A stretch of 9,701 nt of DNA, taken from assembly GCA_946633495.1 (NCBI GenBank), contig CAMPAX010000077.1, positions 1 to 9,701 of the forward strand, read 5' to 3'. The stretch is from an uncultured Lachnospiraceae bacterium (GTDB lineage: Bacteria; Bacillota; Clostridia; Lachnospirales; Lachnospiraceae). The stretch's first letter is position 1; each line of letters starts with the position of its first letter. The notes under the pieces are model-generated. The model saw only the letters and a list, made by a program, of their open reading frames with translations, searched no databases and was not told the origin of the DNA. Made by a program: the position numbers and the translations under genes. This document shows, piece after piece, positions 1 to 6,439 of this stretch.

Positions 1-1151
1 ATGCCGGCAAGCTGGCCGGTACGACCGTAGCCGGGATCGAGATGATCGAGACCATTAAAGCCAGTGGTGCGGAAAACGGATATTTCCGCAAATGGTCCGG
101 CTTTCAGGCCTCTGTGAATACGCAGACAGTACGCTTCGCACGTCTGCAGCAGCTCCTTGGTATGATACCGCAGCTGCTGGCCACGCTGTCCGGCTATGCG
201 GTCCTTGTGATCGGGATCTGGCTCTGTATGGAAGGAATGTTCACCCTCGGCGCCGTCATGGCATTTCAGGGCTTTATGACCTCCTTCATGCTGCCGGCCA
301 TGACACTGATCCAGGCGGGTCAGATGCTGCAGGAGATGCGCACGCAGATGGAGCGTGTCGATGATGTAATGGAGTATCCTTCAGATGAAAATGTCACCTA
401 TGAAGCGAAAACGGATGAGCGACTGAGGAAGCTGAAGGGAAATGTGGAGCTGAAGAATATCACCTTCGGTTATTCCCCGCTGGCCGATCCGCTGATCCAG
501 GATTTCTCCATGACACTGACCCCCGGTAGCCGTGTGGCCTTCGTCGGAACCTCGGGCTGCGGAAAGTCCACGCTTTCCAAGCTGATCTCCGGCCTTTATA
601 GTCCATGGAAGGGCGAGATCCTCTTCGACGGGAAGCATCGCCGGGAGATCCCGAGAAGCGTGATGACCGGATCCATAGCCGTTGTCGACCAGGAGATCAC
701 CCTCTTTGAGGATACCATAGCGAACAATATCAAGATGTGGGATGATTCCATCAAGGATTTCGAAATGGTCCTTGCTGCCCGTGACGCACAGCTGCATGAG
801 GATATCATGAAGCGTGACGGCGGTTACGAGTATAAGCTGACAGCCGGCGGGCGTGATCTCTCCGGCGGGCAGCGTCAGAGAATGGAGATCGCCCGGGTTC
901 TCGCACAGGATCCGTCCATCATAATTCTGGACGAGGCAACCTCTGCCCTGGATGCAAAGACCGAGTACGAGGTTGTGAAGGCGATCAAGGACCGCGGGAT
1001 CACCTGCATCGTGATCGCACACCGCCTTTCCACGATCCGCGATTGTGATGAGATCATCGTTCTGGAACGGGGAAAGGTGATCGAACGGGGAACCCATGAT
1101 GAGCTTATGGCAAAGGGGGGCGCCTACACCGACCTCGTGACGAATGAATAA
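1..1151 (+). CDS. NHLM-type ABC exporter, ABC1-like, 3' part (5' end outside window)
   Basis: This is the C-terminal part of an exporter with membrane and ATPase domains fused. The reading frame is open from base 3, so the gene starts left of the window; about 382 residues are visible. The visible part begins in the cytoplasmic helix region (GIEMIETIKASGAEN), followed by two membrane segments (about nt 153-235 and 249-330) and a complete nucleotide-binding domain. That domain has Walker A GTSGCGKST at nt 546-572, Q-loop VVDQE, signature LSGGQRQR, Walker B IIILDEATSALD with the catalytic Glu, and H-loop AHRLSTI. The IETIKASGAE and EMRTQMERVDDVMEYP stretches resemble the ABC1 protein of NHLM peptide-export systems. 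That family usually has about 700-750 residues and an N-terminal C39 peptidase that cleaves double-glycine leaders; the peptidase cannot be seen here. It ends with tandem stops (TAA TGA), 17 bases before the second exporter gene. The ABC exporter call is certain; the NHLM assignment is likely. Confidence 0.9.
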   Translation, partial: AGKLAGTTVAGIEMIETIKASGAENGYFRKWSGFQASVNTQTVRFARLQQLLGMIPQLLATLSGYAVLVIGIWLCMEGMFTLGAVMAFQGFMTSFMLPAMTLIQAGQMLQEMRTQMERVDDVMEYPSDENVTYEAKTDERLRKLKGNVELKNITFGYSPLADPLIQDFSMTLTPGSRVAFVGTSGCGKSTLSKLISGLYSPWKGEILFDGKHRREIPRSVMTGSIAVVDQEITLFEDTIANNIKMWDDSIKDFEMVLAARDAQLHEDIMKRDGGYEYKLTAGGRDLSGGQRQRMEIARVLAQDPSIIILDEATSALDAKTEYEVVKAIKDRGITCIVIAHRLSTIRDCDEIIVLERGKVIERGTHDELMAKGGAYTDLVTNE

Positions 1152-1155
1152 TGAC

Positions 1156-1171
1156 AGGAGGGTGAGCTTTG
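1156..1171 (+). promoter_or_regulatory. Ribosome binding site that sets the TTG start of ABC2
   Basis: A perfect AGGAGG lies at 1156-1161, 7 bases before TTG at 1169. The in-frame stop at 1163-1165 rules out any start further upstream, and the GTG at 1162 is in another frame. Confidence 0.8.
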
Positions 1172-3361
1172 GGCTGGTTTGAAAAACAGGTAAAACAAAG
1201 AGAAGATCTGGATCAGCAGATGTTCGAAGAAGCCTTCTTTCGTGCTGCGGAGGTCGTCCTTGGGAAAAGAGTCGCTTCGGAAATGAGTGATGATCGTATC
1301 ATTACGAAGCAGGCCATCGAAGATATCCTGAAATACTACCATTACAGACCGGTTGAGATACCGAAGGCAGTAAAGGACCATGAGGAGCAGCTGGATTACA
1401 GTCTGCGTCCCCACGGGATCATGCGAAGGAATATCGATCTGGAAGAGGGCTGGTACAAGGATTCCTACGGGCCGGTCATGGCTTATCTTAAGGAAGACGG
1501 GTCGCCGGTAGCTCTTCTTCCGGGCAGGATGAACGGATACTATTTCACCGACCGGAGCAGCGGGAAGAAGCTGAAGGTGAATTCCAAAACCATGGAGCTC
1601 TTTCAGAAAGAAGCGTATTGCTTCTATAAACCGCTTCCGCAGAAGAAGCTGGGAATCCCGGATCTGATCGGATACATGAAGGGCTGTATGGCGCTGTCCG
1701 ATATCGTTTTTGTCGTGCTGGCTTCTCTTTTGGGAACGGTGATCGGTATGCTTATCCCCCGGATCACGAGGGCGCTGACCGGCCCGGTGCTTGGAAGCGG
1801 GAAGCTGTCCATGCTGTGGGGAGCCGCAGTCTGTATGCTGTGCGTGGCTATTGTATCCGGCCTTGTCACTGCGATCACCGGACTTCTTGCGCAGCGGATG
1901 AATACGAAGGTCTCCGTAGGCGTGGAAGCGGCGCTCATGATGCGAATCCTGACGCTGCCGACACCCTTCTTCCGGGAATACAGCGCCGGAGAACTGACGA
2001 AGCGTGCACAGGCCCTCAAACTGCTCTGTACGATGCTTATGACGGTGCTTTTTACCACCGGGCTTTCGACAGTATTCTCCCTTCTCTACATCACCCAGAT
2101 CGCGAGCTTCACGCCGGTGCTTGCCATGCCGTCCCTGCTTGCGATCATGGCCAGCGCGGTAGTATCGATCCTGGCAGTGATTCTTCAGGCCAGAGTCAGC
2201 AAACGGCGTATGGAACTGGAGGCAAAACAGTCGGGACTTACCTATGCGCTGATCACCGGGGTTCAGAAGATCAAGCTGGCCGGTGCTGAGAAGAGGGTAT
2301 TCTCCAAATGGCTGCAAACCTATGCGGATACCTCGAAGCTGCAGTTCAATCCGCCGGTATTTCTGAAGATCCATGTGGTAGTCAATCTGGCGGTGACCCT
2401 CGGCTCCACGATCATCTTGTATGGGATCGCGGCAAAGGCAGGGGTTGACCCATCCTCCTATATCGCATTCAATGCTGCATACGGAAGTGTCATGGGGGCA
2501 TTCACCATGATCTCCACCATCGCCCTTCAGCTGTCAGAGGTAAAGCCCATGCTGGAAATGGTGAAGCCTTTTCTTGCGGCGGAACCGGAAACAGCCGACA
2601 ATAAGGAGATGGTGACCTCTATATCCGGGAGCATCGAACTGAACAATGTGTTCTTCCGGTACGCGGAGAATGCTCCGTATATCGTAAATGATATGTCGCT
2701 GAAGATCCGGGCGGGCGAGTATATCGCCATCGTAGGAAAGACCGGCTGCGGTAAATCCACACTGATGCGGCTGCTTCTTGGCTTTGAGAAACCGGAACGT
2801 GGCGCGATCTACTATGACAACAAGGATATGAATAGTCTGGACCTTTGCTCCCTGCGCCGGAAGATCGGTGCAGTGACACAGAACGGCGGGCTCTTCCAGG
2901 GGGATATTTTTTCGAATATCGTGATCTCAGCCCCGGAGCTTACCCTGAATGACGCCTGGGAGGCGGCGGAGATCGCCGGGATCGCGGAGGATATCCGGAA
3001 CATGCCCATGGGGATGCAGACCATGGTTTCCGAAGGACAGGGCGGTATATCCGGAGGGCAGAAGCAGCGGCTTATGATCGCCCGCGCTATCGCTCCGAAA
3101 CCGAAGCTTCTCATGTTTGATGAGGCAACCTCAGCGCTGGATAACCGGACGCAGAAGCAGGTGTCCGAGGCGCTGGATCGGATGGGTTGCACCAGGATTG
3201 TGATCGCACATCGGCTTTCCACGATAAAAAACTGTGACAGGATCCTTGTGCTGGATCAGGGAAAGATCATAGAGGACGGGAATTATGAAGAACTGATCCA
3301 AAAGGGAGGCTTTTTCGCAGAACTGGTGGAACGCCAGAGACTGGATAGTCAGGAAAAGTGA
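1169..3361 (+). CDS. NHLM-type ABC exporter, ABC2-like (permease-ATPase without peptidase)
   Basis: A full-length 730-residue inner-membrane exporter. Residues 1-165 form a soluble N-terminal domain without a C39 Cys/His pair. Its pattern (LRPHGIMRRNIDLEEGW, then YGPVMAYL and PVALLPG) is what I associate with the ABC2 protein of NHLM bacteriocin export systems. The membrane domain covers about residues 172-457, with a coupling region near PTPFFREYSAGEL. The ATPase domain (about 490-725) is intact: Walker A GKTGCGKST at 523-531, Q-loop AVTQNGG, signature ISGGQ at 627-631 (Ile in place of Leu), D651/E652 of Walker B and H-loop H681. The start is TTG: an in-frame TGA lies 6 bases upstream, and AGGAGG at 1156-1161 sits 7 bases before the TTG. 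It presumably works with the preceding ABC1 protein and an unseen HlyD-like adaptor to export a peptide. No substrate gene is visible in this window. Confidence 0.92.
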   Translation: MGWFEKQVKQREDLDQQMFEEAFFRAAEVVLGKRVASEMSDDRIITKQAIEDILKYYHYRPVEIPKAVKDHEEQLDYSLRPHGIMRRNIDLEEGWYKDSYGPVMAYLKEDGSPVALLPGRMNGYYFTDRSSGKKLKVNSKTMELFQKEAYCFYKPLPQKKLGIPDLIGYMKGCMALSDIVFVVLASLLGTVIGMLIPRITRALTGPVLGSGKLSMLWGAAVCMLCVAIVSGLVTAITGLLAQRMNTKVSVGVEAALMMRILTLPTPFFREYSAGELTKRAQALKLLCTMLMTVLFTTGLSTVFSLLYITQIASFTPVLAMPSLLAIMASAVVSILAVILQARVSKRRMELEAKQSGLTYALITGVQKIKLAGAEKRVFSKWLQTYADTSKLQFNPPVFLKIHVVVNLAVTLGSTIILYGIAAKAGVDPSSYIAFNAAYGSVMGAFTMISTIALQLSEVKPMLEMVKPFLAAEPETADNKEMVTSISGSIELNNVFFRYAENAPYIVNDMSLKIRAGEYIAIVGKTGCGKSTLMRLLLGFEKPERGAIYYDNKDMNSLDLCSLRRKIGAVTQNGGLFQGDIFSNIVISAPELTLNDAWEAAEIAGIAEDIRNMPMGMQTMVSEGQGGISGGQKQRLMIARAIAPKPKLLMFDEATSALDNRTQKQVSEALDRMGCTRIVIAHRLSTIKNCDRILVLDQGKIIEDGNYEELIQKGGFFAELVERQRLDSQEK

Positions 3362-3424
3362 TCAGGAGAGAAGAAGGATATACGTCCGTTAAAAGTGTAA
3401 TGCATAAAGGAGCATAAGGAAATC

Positions 3425-4273
3425 ATGACGCTAAATGATATTTCCGAACGATACGGACTCGAGGATGAGGAACGCAGGATCTTTGCGGAATATACAGGAA
3501 ACCGTTTTGCTGAGGCGGAGGAGGCAGATGTGCAGGATACCGGCTTCCTTGCGCCCTGGTATAAGATTCTGGACTATGCCGGGCTCTTCGGCGTGGAGAA
3601 AGCCATAAATGATAAGCTTCTGTCCAAACGGCCGGTGGATTTCCGGTCGCCGGATACGCTCAGTATAGAGATCTACGATTCCTTTGCCGGGAAGATCCCG
3701 GTGATCTATGCCCGCGATACGCAGGATTTTGAACAGCTGGTGACCAATATTGCTTACAAAGGGGTTCGACCGGAAGGACTGTCCACGACAGGTGCTTCCT
3801 TTATCTCCGGGAAGACGACGCGGTTCATCCTCCTTTCCGCAAAGCCATACAGCAATGTACCGGCCGCTGAGCTGGGACTGTCGGACGAAGCGGAGTGGGA
3901 AGAAAAATCAATCATTCTTCGTCGGGGACACGAGTGTACACATTATTTTACCAAACAGAACTACGGGATCTCAAATAATCTCCTTCATGATGAGATCATG
4001 GCGGATTTCATCGGGATGCAGGAAGCCTTTGGCTTTTACAAGGCAGAGTGGTTCCTTCGCTTTATGGGGATCATAGAAGGCAGCGGCGGCCGTCTCAGCT
4101 ACTACACGAAATCTCTTCCGGAGCGTGTCCGCGGTGCCGTATCGGAGCTGGCCAGGTGCGCTTCCTATGGTCTGGAGGCATGGTCAAAAAGAGAGGACTT
4201 TCTGTCCATGACGACGGGGGAACGGATCAGAGCCATGTGCTTTGCCGGACTTGAGGGGATGTGTAATCTATGA
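3425..4273 (+). CDS. Putative zinc metallopeptidase-like protein (HECTH motif), function unknown
   Basis: I cannot assign this 282-residue protein to a named family. It has no signal peptide or membrane segment, so it is probably cytosolic. The most telling feature is H169-E-C-T-H173, an HExxH zinc-binding motif. Sixteen residues further on comes E190 within DEIMADFIG, which fits a gluzincin-type arrangement in which a downstream Glu is the third zinc ligand and the Asp supports the site. The N-terminal 160 residues are mixed helix and strand with no recognised motif. ATG 3425 is the first possible start after an in-frame TAA at 3398. AAGGA at 3416-3420 is its nearest ribosome site, and AAAGGAG at 3406-3412 is a second, more distant one. 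It lies 63 bases after the exporter, so co-transcription is likely. Possible roles are leader-peptide processing, cleavage of a regulator, or a non-catalytic zinc protein. The CDS is sure; the peptidase role is inferred from motifs alone. Confidence 0.85.
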   Translation: MTLNDISERYGLEDEERRIFAEYTGNRFAEAEEADVQDTGFLAPWYKILDYAGLFGVEKAINDKLLSKRPVDFRSPDTLSIEIYDSFAGKIPVIYARDTQDFEQLVTNIAYKGVRPEGLSTTGASFISGKTTRFILLSAKPYSNVPAAELGLSDEAEWEEKSIILRRGHECTHYFTKQNYGISNNLLHDEIMADFIGMQEAFGFYKAEWFLRFMGIIEGSGGRLSYYTKSLPERVRGAVSELARCASYGLEAWSKREDFLSMTTGERIRAMCFAGLEGMCNL

Positions 4274-4401
4274 GACGGTCTTGTGACGGATCGTCGTATC
4301 GGTCAGATGAGCGGACCGAAGGCTTTCCTGCCTGCAGGATATCGCTTAAGACGAATGGCATCTGTGGAACAGGAAATATGCATAAAAAAGGGGGAGAATG
4401 A
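4270..4401 (+). CDS. Possible 43-residue ORF coupled to its neighbours (uncertain)
   Basis: An open frame of 43 codons starts at an ATG that overlaps the stop of the preceding gene (ATGA, 4270-4273). It ends in a TGA directly abutting the GTG start of the next gene (4399-4401, then 4402). This geometry is typical of translational coupling. The predicted peptide is basic and polar, with three Cys and several Gly and Arg. It has no membrane segment, and its KKGGE end is simply the Shine-Dalgarno of the next gene being read through. About 47 percent of third codon positions are G or C and AGA/AGG codons appear, so codon use gives little support. It could be a chance open frame in a structured spacer. 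I find no recognisable family. Confidence 0.25.
   Translation: MRRSCDGSSYRSDERTEGFPACRISLKTNGICGTGNMHKKGGE
4285..4339 (+). other. Cluster of three small potential RNA hairpins upstream of the RsbW-like gene
   Basis: Three short inverted repeats follow one another: GACG/CGTC at 4285-4295 with a 3-base loop, TCGGTC/GACCGA at 4299-4319 with a 9-base loop, and TCCTG/CAGGA at 4326-4339 with a CCTG loop. No T-run follows, so this is not an intrinsic terminator. It might shape translation or processing between the HECTH gene and the RsbW-like gene. The stems are short and could arise by chance. Confidence 0.25.
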
Positions 4402-4842
4402 GTGAAGGAGTTTATAACAGAAGCAAAGAGAGAGAATCTTCCAAAGGTGCTTGCGTTTGTTGACGGGCAGCTGGAGGCTGTGGATTGCCCTATGCTTACC
4501 CAGACATCCATCGATGTGGCGGTGGAAGAACTCTTTATCAACATCGCCAGCTACGCGTATGACATGGAAAACGGAACAGCCGTGGTTCAGGTGACGGTAC
4601 TGGAAGATCCGCTGTCGGTGGAGATCACATTTATCGACAACGGACAGCCGTATGACCCGCTGGCCAGAGAGGATCCGGATATCACTTTGCCGAAGCAGAA
4701 GAGAAAGAAGGGCGGGCTTGGTATCTTTATGGTGAAGAAGACCATGGATGATGTCCGTTACGAATATAAGGATGGGAGAAATATTCTTACCATACGGAAG
4801 AATCTGAACGAAGGGCATAAGGAAAATGAACAGGAAATTTAA
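4402..4842 (+). CDS. RsbW/SpoIIAB-type ATP-binding protein (anti-sigma or STAS kinase-like)
   Basis: A 146-residue cytosolic protein of the HATPase_c_2 type. In partner-switching systems such proteins bind a sigma factor or other target and phosphorylate a STAS-domain antagonist. The ATP-binding boxes look intact: N box with E42-E43 and N47 (VEELFINIASYAY), G1 box D79-N-G81 followed by QPYDP, and G2 box G104-GLGI ahead of FMVKK. A closing strand NILTIRK follows. The length matches the family. The start is GTG: an in-frame TGA lies immediately upstream, and GGGGGAG at 4390-4396 sits 5 bases before it; the ATG at 4398 is in another frame. The 3' end overlaps the phosphatase gene by 17 bases, so the two are translationally coupled and probably act on the same STAS protein. 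No STAS protein or sigma factor is present in the window. The true output could be a sigma factor or another protein. Confidence 0.9.
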   Translation: MKEFITEAKRENLPKVLAFVDGQLEAVDCPMLTQTSIDVAVEELFINIASYAYDMENGTAVVQVTVLEDPLSVEITFIDNGQPYDPLAREDPDITLPKQKRKKGGLGIFMVKKTMDDVRYEYKDGRNILTIRKNLNEGHKENEQEI

Positions 4843-6382
4843 AGTAGACACGATATTCATCGGACTTTTTGTTACGATCGCCTTAGCTGTATTTATCATC
4901 CTTTTCAGTACGCTTTTCTACGAAGAGGAAAGGCTGCAGCAGAGTCTGTATGATGTGGGGATCGATTCCCTGGGAGCATTGATCGCAGCGGGCCTTTTTT
5001 ACGGATGTATGTATCAGAAGGGATACGGAATAAGAGAATTCCGTCTTCTGATCCTTCTGGTGAGCCTGTCCTTTACGGATAATATATTGATCCACTATAC
5101 GATCCTGGCGCCGGAATGGAGTGGATACTGCTTTGCCCTGTGCCTCGTCAGCAAGTTGATGGATCTTGTAATGATCTTCCTTTTCTACCGGTACATAAGA
5201 AAGACCCTCGGGTTTAACAATAAGCTTTCCTTCCTGGTAGACAGATACATCCTCCTTTTGCTTGGAATCCAGGCGGCTTTCCTGATGCTCAATGTCTTCT
5301 TTTCCTTTACTTTCTTTATCGATGAGAGCGGGATGTATCAGGCGACCGGCATCTCCTTTGCCGAGGATATCTTTCTGGGTCTGATCTCGCTTATCACGAC
5401 GGTTCTGATCATTCATAGTGATAATCCCCGCAGCCAGAAGGCGGCGGCGCTGACCTTCATCATTCTGCCGCTCGTGGAATACATAATCACCGGGGGACTT
5501 TTCGGCAATTCGGCGCAGTATGGAGTGATCCTGATGTCGCTCATCATAATGTACTGCGTGATCTTCAATGAAAAGAACAAGAAGCTTGCTGCCACTGAGG
5601 CGGAGCTGAATATGGCCACGGTGATCCAGGCCGGGCTGCTTCCTTCGATCTTCCCGGCATTCCCGGAACGCCCGGAATTTGATATCTATGCATCGATGGA
5701 TCCGGCCAAGGAGGTAGGCGGTGATTTCTATGATTTCTTTATGATCGACGATGATCATCTGGGTATGGTGATCGCGGACGTATCCGGAAAAGGGGTGCCG
5801 GCGGCGCTCTTTATGATGTCCTCCAAGATCCTGATCAACGACCATGCCCTGATGGGAGGAACGCCTGCGGAAATCCTGGCGAGGGTCAATAAGCAGATCA
5901 ATTCCACCAACAAGGCGAATATGTTCGTTACCGTATGGCTGGGGATCCTGGAGCTCAGCACCGGAAAGCTGATCACTGCCAGCGCCGGACATGAATTCCC
6001 GATGATCAATGTGAACGGACGCTATGAGCTGCTGAAGGACAAGCATGGTATTGCCATCGGAGCGCTGCCAAAGGCAAAGTATGTGAATCATGAGATGACA
6101 CTGAAAAAAGGAGACAGCATTTTTGTCTATACCGATGGAGTTGCGGAAGCCACAGATGCAAATAATGAGCTTTTCGGCACGGATCGGACACTGGAAGCGC
6201 TGAATGCTCTTCCGGAAGGCCTGTCACAGCAGGAGATCCTGCAGGGCGTTCGGAAAGCCGTAGATGCGTTCGTAAAGGAAGCGCCGCAGTTCGATGATCT
6301 GACCATGCTTGGCATCAGGTACAACGGGCCGGATGTTAAGGCTGATGAAAAGAAAGAAGAAAACGCGGAAAGAGAATCGTAA
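4826..6382 (+). CDS. Membrane-bound PP2C-type serine phosphatase, RsbU/SpoIIE family
   Basis: 518 residues. The N-terminal half holds eight likely membrane helices (about residues 9-31, 45-63, 73-94, 101-123, 139-164, 179-197, 206-226, 231-247) and no PAS, GAF or HAMP domain that I can recognise. A short helical linker (about 248-275) leads to the phosphatase domain. Its metal and catalytic motifs are present: GGD300-FYD, D318-VSGKG, SAGHEFP, YTD437-GVAEA and FD490-D491-LTML. Proteins of this family dephosphorylate a phosphorylated STAS antagonist, which then releases the target of the RsbW-like kinase. ATG 4826 lies inside the preceding gene, in another frame, with AAGG 4 bases upstream, consistent with coupled translation. 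The C-terminus is a short charged tail (KADEKKEENAERES). The membrane half probably senses a signal in or at the membrane, possibly the exported product or envelope state; that is inference. The phosphatase call is firm. Confidence 0.93.
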   Translation: MNRKFKVDTIFIGLFVTIALAVFIILFSTLFYEEERLQQSLYDVGIDSLGALIAAGLFYGCMYQKGYGIREFRLLILLVSLSFTDNILIHYTILAPEWSGYCFALCLVSKLMDLVMIFLFYRYIRKTLGFNNKLSFLVDRYILLLLGIQAAFLMLNVFFSFTFFIDESGMYQATGISFAEDIFLGLISLITTVLIIHSDNPRSQKAAALTFIILPLVEYIITGGLFGNSAQYGVILMSLIIMYCVIFNEKNKKLAATEAELNMATVIQAGLLPSIFPAFPERPEFDIYASMDPAKEVGGDFYDFFMIDDDHLGMVIADVSGKGVPAALFMMSSKILINDHALMGGTPAEILARVNKQINSTNKANMFVTVWLGILELSTGKLITASAGHEFPMINVNGRYELLKDKHGIAIGALPKAKYVNHEMTLKKGDSIFVYTDGVAEATDANNELFGTDRTLEALNALPEGLSQQEILQGVRKAVDAFVKEAPQFDDLTMLGIRYNGPDVKADEKKEENAERES

Positions 6383-6425
6383 GTAAAGCGCAAAGAGAAT
6401 TACCGTATTTGTAACATGTTGTTGT

Positions 6426-6439
6426 GGGAGAAAAAAATG
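6426..6439 (+). promoter_or_regulatory. Ribosome binding site that selects the MATE start at 6437
   Basis: GGGAG at 6426-6430 lies 6 bases before ATG 6437. It falls inside the frame of the longer alternative beginning at 6416, which has no purine-rich site at the right distance. The shorter start is therefore preferred. Confidence 0.7.

Noticed and set aside
1124..2374. Long antisense open frame (416 codons) opposite the second exporter gene
   Set aside because: It lies fully opposite a well-conserved exporter, its product is a low-complexity mix of His, Arg, Gln and Ser without any domain, and no ribosome site supports it.
3362..3424. SigB-type or housekeeping promoter before the HECTH gene
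   Set aside because: No GTTT/GGGTAT pair and no -35/-10 pair with normal spacing; the gap is short and co-transcription is simpler.
4883..6091. Long antisense open frame (402 codons) opposite the phosphatase gene
   Set aside because: The plus strand has clear PP2C motifs here, while the antisense product is rich in His, Arg, Gln and Asp with no recognisable domain.
6383..6436. Promoter upstream of the MATE gene (TAACAT at 6412-6417 as a -10 box)
   Set aside because: No acceptable -35 sequence at the proper spacing, and a start there would leave almost no leader before the ribosome site.
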